DNA of 64,000 nt from the NCBI RefSeq assembly GCF_028583425.1, contig NC_072791.1, positions 17,999,868 through 18,063,867 of the forward strand, read 5' to 3'. The notes beneath the pieces were generated by a model that saw nothing but the letters and a program-made list of their open reading frames with translations, did not search any database and had not been told where the DNA came from. Positions 33,880 through 43,599 of this stretch are shown here, in pieces (the stretch's first letter is position 1; the number at the start of each line of letters is the position of its first letter). The stretch is from Eublepharis macularius. Lineage: Eukaryota > Chordata > Lepidosauria > Squamata > Eublepharidae. The position numbers and the translations under genes were made by a program.

Positions 33880-34085
33880 ATGGGGTGTGGTGGTTAAAGT
33901 GGGAAAACCTGGGTTCAGATTCTGACATGAAGCTTGCTGGGTGGTTTGGGGCCAGTCATACACTCTCAGGCTCACCTACCTCACAGGGTTGTTGCCAGGA
34001 TAAAACAGGGGAAGGGAGAACCAAATATGCTTCCCAGAGCTCACTGGAGGAAGGGCAGGATAAAGATTTATTAGATCAATGTTAT
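33880..34085 (+). repeat. SINE type S3
   Basis: GGTGTGGTGGTTAAAGTGGG head, CTACCTCACAGGGTTGTTGC body, decayed tail. Confidence 0.7.
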
Positions 34086-34149
34086 ATGTAGTGCTTTTAA
34101 GAGTCTCGAGAATGTATTCAAGGGTACTTCAGCAACAGTTCTCTGCTTG

Positions 34150-34285
34150 TCTCTTAATGCATCTGACGAAGAGTGCTGTGGTTCTTGAAAGCTTATACTA
34201 TAATAAAGTTGGTTAGTCTTAAAGGTGCTACTGGACTCGTCTCTTTACTATTTTGCAACTACAGACTAACATGGCTAATTCCTCT
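34150..34285 (+). repeat. Hammerhead-like repeat, single sense unit
   Basis: GCAT 34159-34162, CTGACGAA 34163-34170, GAAA 34187-34190, GCTT 34191-34194, ATAC 34195-34198. The core fits CTGANGA. The outer stem has one mismatch (GCAT versus ATAC). Followed by TCTTAAAGGTGCTACTGGAC and CTACAGACTAACATGGC. Confidence 0.55.
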
Positions 34286-34334
34286 GGATGCTTGTCGCTT
34301 GCATTCCTAGAAAGTTGCAAACAGGCCTGAAGAA

Positions 34335-34695
34335 AAATGTCTTGTCTCTTTAACAGAGGCTTCATGGCATGATACCTACCAGGTGATGTTATTTAACTCC
34401 ATGCTATAAAAAGTTTAACCCCTGGTACTCACACATTGCCTTGACCTGGATAGCCCAGACAAGCCCCATCTCATGAGATCTCAAAAAATAAACAGGGCCA
34501 GCCTTGGTAAGTACTTGAATGGGAGACCACCCAGGGAAACCAGGGTTCTTGTTCAGAGGCAGGCAATAGCAAGCTACCTCTGTTAGTCTCTCTTGCTTTG
34601 AAAACCCCAGCAGGGGTCACTGTAAAGCAGCTACGACCTGATAGCACCTTCTACCACCACAGGGACAGGACATTTTTCTACAAGCTGATTGGAAA
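34335..34695. repeat. MITE (AAATGTC...GACATTT) split by a 5S-Sauria SINE
   Basis: AAAAATGTCTTGTCTCTTTA (34333-34352) and GGGACAGGACATTTTTC (about 34661-34677) are inverted ends. The SINE 34435-34668 overlaps the right side. An unsplit relative is at 48430-48580. Confidence 0.6.
34435..34668 (+). repeat. 5S-Sauria SINE
   Basis: CTTGACCTGGATAGCCCAGA, GATGGGAGACC-like ATGGGAGACCACCCAGG, GGCAGGCAATAGCAAGC and GAAAACCCCAGCAGGGGTCA. Confidence 0.85.
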
Positions 34696-35689
34696 CTCTT
34701 ATTCCCAGTGTTATAAAGCATTTGGGGGGGGGGGAGTCCTACATCGTTTCAATCACTTCATTTAAGAAATAATGTCATCTTTTTTTGTACCCAGGTATGT
34801 TTGTGTGTTCTGAACAATGATGAGAGACTTTGGAATTTGCATACTTAAGATGGTGTATTAACTCTGCGTTGCCTGCTGCAAAGTTAACAAGCCATCATTT
34901 GCTAGACAAGTATGTCCTGAGTGCAGATGGAAATAAGGCTCTAAAGAATGACAGGTTCAAGGAGCTATTTTCCGTGTGTGTGCGCAAGCACAGAAGGTTG
35001 CAATTCCATTTATGTAGCACTATTGTTAATGAATGCCAGTGATGTTGTTTCTGGCATCACATGGAATGAATGGAACAGGTGGCCCTTTTGATCAGTTGGC
35101 ACCATTCTGCTCTCCTTGAACAATCGGTGCTATATGACGATCACGTGCTACTTTGTCAAGGGTGCGGAGAAATGCTTATGGCCTGGGTCCTATGAACAAA
35201 TTCTCTACATGCTAGATAGTCTGTGTTTCAGCAAAAACTTCCATTGTACAAGATTGATGGTTTTCAGCGGGCCCTTGTGCAAACGGAAGACGAAGCATGT
35301 TTCGCAGCAGAGACCGTTTAGCACATACAAAACTCATTCATAGGATCCAAGCCCATGTATTGGACAGCTCCAGGGAACCAGCAAGGTGGGGCAGATGCTA
35401 GGGGCTTATTACTTACAGGGGTCCCAACGAGGACACTAGATTTTGGGGAGCACATCCTTTTTCCTCTGCTCCTCTGATAAAGGACCCCACTCCTGGTCTC
35501 TTGCCCAGGCATACACCAAATCCTGGAGCGACCCTGAGAAAATTTCTCAAAATACTACATAAATAGTAATTTGACAATATTCCCTAATGTTCATAAGGAT
35601 TTATTGAACTGGAAAGCTCCAAGAGATTGTTGGCATGTAAGATGGCTATTTTTGCACCACCAGGGCTGGCTAAGGGCCACAGGCAAGAC
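34696..35689. other. No gene recognised
   Basis: A G-run near 34723 and unassigned sequence. Frames of 64-75 residues have no recognisable features. Confidence 0.4.
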
Positions 35690-35809
35690 TAGGGTTGCCA
35701 ATGTCCAGGTAGGGCCTGGAGATCTCCTGGAATTACAATGGATCTCTGGGCTACATAGATCTGTTCGCCTGGAGAAAATGGTTACTTTGGAAGGGGGGAT
35801 TTATGTATG

Positions 35810-36404
35810 TGTTAAGGAAAAATTTCTTAAAGGTACTCTGCATTCAGATTATATTTCCCAACAGCCATCACCCACAAGTAATCAAGACACCAAACAGTGA
35901 TCCATAAAGAATTAATGAGCTTTATTTACAATAAAACCCAGATGCTATGCCATGTTCTGACATATGCATAAAAAAATCAGCCACAGCAGAGAATCTTATA
36001 TACTTTCCAAAGTTAATTGTTTGCAGAAAAGAGATAAAACTGTTATACAAAACAAGATATAAACAATTCTTCAGAATAAAATTCTTCAGGAGACATGGAA
36101 CCAATACAGGCCCTATAGACAAGACAGTAAACTCTCTCTGTAAGATAAACATGCTACATGTCTGGTGCCACATAGGAATTTTGGGTGTCTTCCTGAGAGG
36201 GTGCTTATCCAAAGTAAATTTTTTAGTACAAAGTCAAAATGAGATAGACTGTCCTTGCAAAAGGGCTTTCTAACCTTACTTAACCACAGTGTCAGAAGGA
36301 ATCTGCTTACAAGGAATAACTTTTGTCTTCTGTGTGAAAGGTCTACTCCAATAAATGCTCATACATAGGTCTTTTGGAATAGGGGTCATAGAAATTCCCT
36401 AACA
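35810..36404 (-). mobile_element. Solo-LTR-like block
   Basis: Starts TGTTAAGGAAAAATTTC and ends GAAATTCCCTAACA, so it has TG...CA termini in a longer inverted repeat (TGTTAAGGAA / TTCCCTAACA). The minus strand carries AATAAAG-type polyadenylation-like signals near 35905-35935. No clean target duplication is visible and no internal retroviral or Gypsy coding region accompanies it. Family unknown. Confidence 0.6.
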
Positions 36405-36405
36405 G

Positions 36406-36557
36406 TGGCCATTTCCACACACGTTGAATAATGCACTTTCAATGCACTTTCGTAATCCTTTTGAAGTGGATTTTTTGTTCCACACATGGAAAATCAGTTT
36501 CAAATGTTCATTAAAGAGTATTGAAAGTGGATTATCCAACGTGTGTGGAAGCAACCA
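36406..36557. repeat. Family G MITE
   Basis: TGGCCATTTCCACACACGTT at the left is inverted at the right as AACGTGTGTGGAAGCAACCA. Internal AATGCACTTTCAATGCACTT. Same family as the L1-split copy at 12441-13876. Confidence 0.8.
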
Positions 36558-36755
36558 GTATGTATGTATGTATGTATAGTCCACCTTTCTCAATGAGACT
36601 CAAGGCGGATTACATAGTATCCACTCCAGTCAATGGCTCTCTGGCATTATACCCTGCTGAGGTCCTTCTCCTCCCCAATCCCCAACCACCCCAGGCTCCA
36701 CCCCCAAATATCCAGGATTTTCACAACCTGGAGCTGGCAACCCTAAGTAAGACTT

Positions 36756-37639
36756 AGAGAACTGGAGAGGGTGGGTGGGAGCAGGATAGTCTGGTTTCGA
36801 TGGGGTGGGTGAGAGGGGGATAGTCTCATTTTGGGAGAGAGAACTTGAAGGAAAGGAGAGACAAAGACCTGATGCATCAGTCCCAAAAAGTGACAGTGAT
36901 GCAAATCCCTATAAAAATAGACCCCCTTAGTCCTAGGTGGGGACATCGCCCTAATATTTGCAATGCGGAAGTGCTGTTGAACTTGCTCTTGAATACACAG
37001 TGGAATGGCAGCACAGAGGCCTTCTTAGTATCTGGATTTGGCCAGTGTACTTTGGTCTAGAGAAAAAAGCTTCTGTTCACTCCTGTAGTCAACCTTACTT
37101 GTGGTGACTGGACCAGGACCCAGCTGTTACAAAAGGAGCCATCTTACAAATGCTTCTTCTTCACTGAGAGAAAGAGATTCACGGCAGGAGCTGCTGTCTG
37201 ATTCGAGTCTCATTCGAGCCTAACAGTGAACAAGGGCTCCAAGACATGAAGAAATGGTTCCACAGAGACTCTACTCGCCTTGCGTCTGAAGGCAGAGACA
37301 CAGAGGGCAGGGTTTTTGAGGAATATTTTAACGGGCAGGCTGAATAATACAGGAGGAGATGGTCCTTCAGTCTCCTGGCCGCAAGCCATTTAGGGCCTTT
37401 GAGCATGAGCCATGACAAAATGGCTGCCCTGAGTCTAAGCCCAATCACAAAATATTGGAGAAGCGCCAAGCCAAATACTGGGAGGTTCCAAGCCAAGCAT
37501 TCTCTTCTGAGGGAGACACCTGTTCGGAACGGAGCTTCCCTACAAAAGTGATGCCTCCTGGTTTATTCTGAATTACTTCCTGCTCCAGTGACGTAGTGGA
37601 AAGCCAGAACTGCCTCTTTGCTTGGGAAAGATGTGAGCT
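36756..37639. other. No gene recognised
   Basis: Unassigned. Minus-strand frames (36743-36946 and 37179-37496) lack recognisable domains. Confidence 0.4.
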
Positions 37640-37930
37640 CTACAAAACTCACTGAAGAGTGTCATGGTGCCCGTGGGCACCATGTTGGAGATCACTGGTT
37701 TACTTCAACTGGCATTGGTTCTCAAGGCGAAGAAAAGCATCATGTTATGCCAGGAACTGAACCTAAGAGTTTTCGTATGCAAAATCATAGGCAGGATGCC
37801 CTATCACTGAGCTACCGCCCTCGCACACCAAGTGCAGAAGTAAAAAAACAGTTATATGAAACCTGCCTTAGATAAAGGCCATTTAAATCAGTATTGTCCA
37901 CTCTGATCAGTAGCGGTCTTTCTCATTCAC
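37640..37930 (-). repeat. Sauria-type tRNA SINE, decayed reverse copy
   Basis: GCATGCAAAATC-like head complement and CTATCACTGAGCTACCGCCC (37800-37819), with AATCAGTATTGTCCACTCTG at the body end. Confidence 0.55.
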
Positions 37931-38607
37931 CTGCTACCGGATCCTTTTTAATAATGGTGATTTTGGAGACGAACTTATGATCACCTACATGCAAATTGCA
38001 CATTCTACACTAAGCTACAGATGCTTATATGGGCTTGCTATTATCATTTTAGGGAGGACCAAATTTCCTTCAAGAGGGAAAATCCATTGATACGGCTTAA
38101 CATGTTAAGACTCTTCTGTGACACTTCCAGCTTCTTCTAGCTTCGGCTCCTAACAAAGCACAAAACCGCGAATCTCTTACAAGCATACTTCTTCTTACAA
38201 ACACGGTATCTTTTGTTAAAGTATCCAACACCATTTGACAGCCCCCAAGATTAGCAAAATCCCTTGGTGATCGCTGTTAAATAAATTCCTTCAAGGAGTA
38301 TCAACCCAAGTGATTTTGTCGGTTGGCCGTGCTTAGGAACTTGATTTAAGAGGAATTTTCAACCTGCTCGGCTAATCCTCGAAGTGGATCACTGGGACCA
38401 AAATATTTGTTTAATTAGCATGGCCGTCAAGGCAGCCTTCCTGACCGACCGGGTTATCTCACAGCCGCAATAGGCGCAGCAAAGCTCAGCAAACAGCCCT
38501 TTGAACAGAAGATGATAGGAAAGGACATAATCCTGAGCAGAAAAGTCAATTATACACCAGCCTGATTTTGCTAAGGTGAAACCCAGAAGGATAGACATAC
38601 TTGAAAC
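37931..38607. other. No gene recognised
   Basis: Looks like single-copy DNA. Confidence 0.4.
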
Positions 38608-38620
38608 ACATGATGAGATG

Positions 38621-39051
38621 GTTGTTGTGGGTTTTCCGGGCTGTATTGCCGTGGTCTTGGCATTGTAGCTCCTGACATTTCACCAGCAGCTGTGGCTGGT
38701 GTTTTCAGAGGTGTGGCACCAAAAGACAGAGGTTTCTCAGTGTCACAGTGTGGAAAAGATGTTGGCAGGTAATTTATATCTACTCAGGAAGATGGGTCTG
38801 GGCTGAGTCATCCTGTAAGAGTTTCCCAGGGTGTGGCATGCTAATGGAGGGAGGCTTCACTGTATCCTGAGGAGGTTCTTTTGCATATGGATTGGTACTT
38901 GATGTGCTAATCTTCTCTGCAGGGCTATTGTAGGATGTAGAGTATTTTGCTGCTGGCGAAACGTCAGGAACTACAATGCCAAGACCATGGCTATACAGCC
39001 CGGAAAATCCACAACAACCACCGTTCTCCATCCGTGAAAGCCTTCGACAAT
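38621..39051. mobile_element. Penelope-like element end, inverted arrangement
   Basis: Bounded by a perfect 13-bp target duplication ACATGATGAGATG (38608-38620 and 39052-39064). The left end, read on the minus strand, and the right end, on the plus strand, are the same sequence: GAAAcGTCAGGAaCTACAAT, AATGCCAAGACCA and CAGCCCGGAAAA, so the outer parts are inverted. The left copy holds a complete hammerhead-like motif (38671-38711, minus): CCT, CTGAAAAC, stem ACCAGC/GCTGGT, GAAA, TGTC, AGG. The right copy keeps only the second half (GCTGGC-GAAA-CGTC-AGG, 38953-38968). Assignment to Penelope-like elements is from remembered resemblance, not from a visible GIY-YIG or RT domain. Confidence 0.65.
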
Positions 39052-39130
39052 ACATGATGAGATGACTGTCCTCATCTCATGGAACTGGAAAAAAGTACCC
39101 AAAAGGACAACCGAAATGTTCAGTGCCTTT

Positions 39131-39240
39131 ACCTGGATGGCCTAGACTCACCGGATCTCAGAAGCTAAGTTGGGTCGGCCCTGGTTAATATTGGAATGGG
39201 AGACCACCAAGGGTCTAGGGTTGCTGCACAGAGGCAGGCA
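39131..39240 (+). repeat. 5S-Sauria SINE, 3'-truncated
   Basis: CCTGGATGGCCTAGACTCAC, CAGAAGCTAAGTTGGGTCGG, ATGGGAGACCACCAAGGG, stopping after GGCAGGCA. Confidence 0.8.
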
Positions 39241-40073
39241 TGTTCCAGGGTCGGGGGTGCGGGAGGACATGATAGAGGAGAATAGATTAGTGAATAGACA
39301 GAGAGGTTTTCTCTCCCTCCCCAATAATACTAGATGGGGATTTGACACATTCGTGGAGGATAGGTCTATCGCTTATGGTAGCTAAATGGAGCCTCCATAT
39401 TCAGAAGCAGTATGCCATGGAATATTTGTTTGCAGGGGGTGCACTGCAAGGGAGCCTTCATGCATCATGGACTTCCCAGGGGGACTCTGTTTGGCCGCTG
39501 ATGGAAAAACAGACGTAGCATTGTAGAATTAAGAAAGAAATGCTATAAAGCTGGAAGCTTTACTAATAGCTTGGGCAAATAGGAGAGAGAGAGGTTTTCA
39601 CCTGGTGCCTGGAGATCAGCTATATAGATGCCAGGTGAAGGAGTGTAGGAAGAGAGATGCAAAAAGGAAGTGACAGAGAATACCCAGGCAGCGCCATCAA
39701 CAAGCAACTCTCGTGGTGTCAGCCAGGAACATTGAGAATCTTTTTACCTGCACCCCAAATGTGCACATTTTGGGAGGAAATCCGTATTTGCTTTATGGAA
39801 CCATCATCTTAGTAGCTCCTAGACTCTGCAGGACTTGAACTGCCACTAGCACACCTGTGTGCTTCTCGTATCCCAGGAGCTTTCAAGGCAAGTGAGAAGC
39901 AGAGCGGGTTTCCATTGTAGAGTCTTTCTTGTTGGGCCCAAGTACCAGCACCGCTTAGCTTCTGAGAAGTTGCCTTCCCTCACCCGGCCTTCCCTCCTAC
40001 TTACATTTTTAACTGGCCGGTGATCACTCAGAAAGCTTTGTGGCAGAGTTGGGATTTGCACCTGAGTCTCGCA
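39241..40073. other. No gene; short repeat piece
   Basis: 39345-39400 (CGTGGAGGATAGGTCTATCG) resembles the end of 41985-42170 and is probably a LINE tail of the CR1/L2 clade. The rest is unassigned. Confidence 0.4.
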
Positions 40074-40475
40074 GTGATCAAAATACTCCAGACGATGGTA
40101 TTCCCCATTACCATGTATGGATGTGAAAGTTGGACGGTGAAGAAAGCTGACAGGAAGAAAATGGATTCATTTGAAATGTGGTGCTGGAGGAGAGTTTTGT
40201 GGATACCATGGACAGCCCAAAAGACAAATAAGTGGGTTCTATATCTAATCAAGCCTGAATCCTCCTTAGAACCTAAAATGACAAAACTGAGGCTATTGTA
40301 CTTTGGTCACATCATGAGAAGACAAGAATCTCTGGAAAAGAAAATAATGCTAGGAAAACTGGAAGGCAGTAGCAAAAGAGGAAGACCTAAAAACAGAAGG
40401 GTTGACTCAATAAAAGAAGGCATGTCCTCCAGTTTGCAGGATCTGAGCAAGTCTGTTAGTGAGAGGATGTTTTAG
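40074..40475 (+). pseudogene. BovB ORF C-terminal fragment
   Basis: The open frame from 40020 reads TMVFPITMYGCESWTVKKAD, WCWRRVLWIPWTAQKTN, LLYFGHIMRRQESLEKKIML and SKRGRPKNRRVDSIKEGMSS, ending at a stop after VSERMF. These are hallmark C-terminal motifs of RTE/BovB ORF2. The ATG at 40020 lies upstream of recognisable homology. The endonuclease and RT domains are absent through 5' truncation. Confidence 0.9.
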
Positions 40476-40540
40476 AGGTCTTTCATTCATAGGGTCGCCA
40501 TGGATCGGAGGCAGCTTGACGGCACATAACGCACACACAC
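40074..40540 (+). mobile_element. RTE/BovB LINE 3' end
   Basis: ORF C-terminus followed by the characteristic tail GGGTCGCCATGGATCGGAGG and CAGCTTGACGGCACATAAC, then a CACACA microsatellite. Confidence 0.9.
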
Positions 40541-40772
40541 ACTCCCAGTCGTGACAAACTAACTGCTACTCTACAGTGATGTTTACTGTAGCATTGTTTT
40601 TATAAAGGACAGTTCACGGGTTGCCATATTGAAGGTCTGGGCCTCTCTCTGCATGAACTGGTGCCTTGTTCTCTGTCCCAGGGTGTTCCCGAATCGTTTC
40701 TACTGTGGTACCCACAGGAGAAGACTTCCTGAGATAGTTCAGAAGCGACTACTGCCTCTTACTTTCTATGAG

Positions 40773-41162
40773 CAGGGCTTTTTTTTCAGCTGGAACGCGG
40801 TGGAACAGAGTTCCGGAACCTCTTGAAAATGGTCACATGGGTGGTGGCCCCGCCCCCTGATCTCCAGACAGAGGGGAGTTGAGATTGCCCTCCGCACCGA
40901 GGGCAATCTAAACTCCCCTCTGTCTGGAGATCAGGGGGCGGGGCCACCACCCGTGTGACCATTTTCGCCAAGGGCAATTTAAACTTTTAAAAACTCCCCC
41001 CTTGTTCCAGCTGACCCAAAGTGACGTCATTGGCCCTGGGAGCGTGCGCGCACTTTCCGCGCGCACATGTGGTACCAGGGGCACCACCTCCCGCCAAGAG
41101 TTGCCCCCTGTGCTGGCAACTCACTGAGTTCCACCTCCTCTTTTCCCAGAAAAAAAGCCCTG
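40773..41162 (+). mobile_element. hAT-like non-autonomous element, family B (copy 6)
   Basis: Long form, like copy 1: palindromic core plus GACCCAAAGTGACGTCATTG and GCGCGCACATGTGGTACCAG. Flanks TCTATGAG / TCTCCGAG, 6 of 8. Confidence 0.85.
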
Positions 41163-42159
41163 TCTCCGAGGCAGGGATGGTCATGCTTTCCCACTCCAGT
41201 GGGAAATGGGAGGGAGAAAAGAGGGAGGGAGGAAGGATTTCATCTTCTTTTTCTGATGGACGTGTGCTCTGTCGATTGTTTAGGGGAGGGGGACTGTCTA
41301 GGTGTTTGGTTTGGGCAGATTACTTTTTTAAGTGCCTGGTGTTTTGATCTGAGGGTCTGTTTTTTTTCTTCTGGTCTTTGATCTTACTTGTACGTCTGCC
41401 CAGGGGCTACTTAGGGAAAGCTGCGTGTGTCAGTTTTTAAATGAATTGCCTTTTGCGGCCAAGAAATCAAATCCACAACAAAGCTCTGCAAACGGTATAG
41501 CAATGCAGACAGCCAGTTCTTAGAGGCTACCTTCAGATTTTGGAAGCAGGGCCAGACCACCAAGGAAGGTCTGCAGAAGAAGGCAATAGCAATCGTCTCT
41601 GCTTGTCAATTGCCTTGAAAACTCCTTGCTGGGGCCGCCGTAAGTGGGTTGCGACTTGATGGCATGTATGTACCTTAAAGTTTATGGGCTAAAGTGAATC
41701 CACCACAATGTGCTAGGCTGCTGGGAAAGGGGGGAAATCTGCTCTTCCCTTAAAACCAAAATTACTGGGCAAAGTTTGGCCTGTACCACAACAGAATCCC
41801 TACAACAAACTCATTTACTTTACGCCATACAAGTGACTGATTGCAACTGTGGCAAAACCCATACCTGGAAGAAGGAGGGGGACACAATGTGTTTCTGTGT
41901 ACAGAGCGATTCATTGTACTCTTTAGGGTCCCCTGAATGTTTTCTCCTCCCTCTCTCTCTCTTACTGGCAGATCATTACATGAAAATGATTAACAGGAGA
42001 CTGAGGGCAGTTCAAACAAAGCCTGTCCTTATGCTGTACTTAATTTGCCTCTGGAACTCAATGCCACAAGATGCCGTGATGAACACTGGCTTAGAAGTCT
42101 TCAAAGGAAGGATGGGAGAGATTAATGGAGGGTAGATCTATCGAGAACTATTAGTCACT
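41163..42159. other. No gene; SINE and LINE tail fragments
   Basis: 41540-41675 resembles the 3' part of a 5S-Sauria SINE (GAAGGCAATAGCAATC, TTGCCTTGAAAACTCCTTGC, GGGTTGCGACTTGATGGCA). The frame 41710-42135 (141 aa) ends LWNSMPQDAVMNTGLEVFKG, a pattern like the end of CR1/L2-clade LINE ORFs (compare WNQLPREVVSSPSLPVFKKR at 59517-59768). I do not call it a gene. Confidence 0.45.
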
Positions 42160-42310
42160 ATAATGGAAGCTGGCTGGCTGACCTTGGGCCAGTCACTCTT
42201 TCTTAGGCTAACCTACCTCGCAGGGTTATTGTTGTGAGGAAAACATGGAGAATGATGTATGCCAGTTTGGAGACGGGAGAAAGGCAGGGTATACACTAAG
42301 CAAATAAGTA
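42160..42310 (+). repeat. SINE type S3, head-truncated
   Basis: GCTGGCTGACCTTGGGCCAG, CTACCTCGCAGGGTTATTG, tail GCAAATAAGTAAG. Confidence 0.7.
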
Positions 42311-42640
42311 AGTTTTCACTTCTGCTTCCTCCCTCAAACTATATGCCCCTCCTTGCCCATGTGTCCCAAGATACGCCTCTCCCTCTAAATTAGAACCAGC
42401 CAGCCCTGCTTGCGCCCCCCAGCAGACCTTCCCAAAACCAGATCTGCCAGATTTCCCCCCCCCCTTTTCTTTCTTCCCTTTCCCGCATTTGCATCCTCCA
42501 GTTCTGGCAACTGTCCAAGCTCTAGTTCCTTATTCAGGCTGCTTTATTTGCAAGCTCCCTGCTGAAGGAAGCCAGCAGACTGGGAAACAGCAACCGACCT
42601 TAGCCTCCTCCGCCAAGGCTGCAATCCTCGACAGATCGTT
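42311..42640. other. No gene; C-rich segment
   Basis: Pyrimidine-rich DNA upstream of the promoter block; nothing assigned. Confidence 0.4.
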
Positions 42641-42644
42641 TTAG

Positions 42645-43570
42645 ATGGGAAGCTGTGTTGGTCTGCAGTAGAACAGAAGGATCTGGTCCAGGGGCACCTT
42701 AGAGATCAACAAAACTTTCAGGATGTAAGCTTGCGAGAGTCACAGCTCCCTTCTTTAGGTATAGGGGAAAGTGGAGACTTTATTATATCCCTGTATAAAG
42801 GGTATAAAGATAGGGGATTGCCAGGTCCAGTTTGGGAAATTTCTGGAGATTTTGGTGGTGGAGCCTGGGGACAGGAGAGACCTCAACAGGGTATAATGCC
42901 ATAGAGTCCATCCTCCATAGCAGCCATTTTCTCTGTTGCATGGAGATCAGTTGTTATTATGGGAGAACTTCAGCCACTACCTGGAGGTTGGCAACCCTGG
43001 GGCTCAGGGATCTCCTCTCTGTATCTGAAAAAGGGAGCTCTGACTCTTGAAAGCTCATACCCTGAAAATCTTGTTGCTCTCTAAGGTGCCCCTGGACTCA
43101 GCCTGTAATCCTGGGCAGAGACTTCCTGGGAAAGAAGTGGCCATGGAACTCAATGGGACAGGACTGGAATCCAGTGGCACCTTAAGAGATCAACTGGACT
43201 CCAATCCTGCTGTTTTAATGCAGACCGACACAGCTACCTACCTGACACTATTATAGTGAAGCTGTATTTGAAGAAGGAAGCTTGGACTCTCGAAAGCGTC
43301 CAGCCTGAAAATCTTGTTGGTCTCTAAGGTACCCCTGGATTCAAATCCTGCTGTTCTACTGCAGACTAACATGACTACCCACTTGAAAGTATTATGGGAT
43401 TGCGAAGTTATATCTGAAGAAGGGAGCTTGGACTTTCAAAACCTCATACCTGGTTGAAAATCTTGAATATCTGAAGAAAGGAGCTCTGAATCTCGAAAGC
43501 TTCTACCCTGAAAACCTTGTTGGTCTCTGAGGTGCCCCCGGACTCAAATCCTGCCGTTCTACTGCAGACC
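42645..43570. repeat. Cluster of hammerhead-like repeats
   Basis: A minus-strand unit at the left (GTTGGTCTGCAGTAGAACAG; decayed core near 42740-42770) and successive plus-strand motifs. The best is GTAT 43021-43024, CTGAAAAA, stem GGGAG/CTCTT, GAAA 43049-43052, GCTC, ATAC 43057-43060. Others occur near 43264-43305, 43411-43445 and 43470-43510. The run ends just before the CpG block. A family D MITE (42813-42999) splits the first unit. Confidence 0.6.
42813..42999 (-). repeat. MITE family D, reverse copy
   Basis: GGATTGCCAGGTCCAGTTTG start, CCTGGAGGTTGGCAACCC end, with CAGGGTATAATGCCATAGAG inside. Confidence 0.75.
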
Positions 43571-43599
43571 CAAGACGGCTGCCCACCTACAACTGACCT

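Larger units (their letters stand above)
35690..36755 (+). repeat. MITE family D split by LTR and MITE insertions
   Basis: Left half 35690-35808 (TAGGGTTGCCAATGTCCAGG ... CTGGAGAAAATGGTTACTTT). The right half resumes at about 36640 (CTCTGGCATTATACCCTGCT) and ends GGAGCTGGCAACCCTAA. Between are an LTR-like block (35810-36404), a family G MITE (36406-36557) and a GTAT microsatellite with CAAGGCGGATTACATAG sequence. Confidence 0.65.

Noticed and set aside
41710..42135. A 141-residue forward frame
   Set aside because: Only its end resembles the C-terminus of CR1/L2-clade LINE proteins; the rest has no match I can recognise. Treated as a LINE remnant at most.
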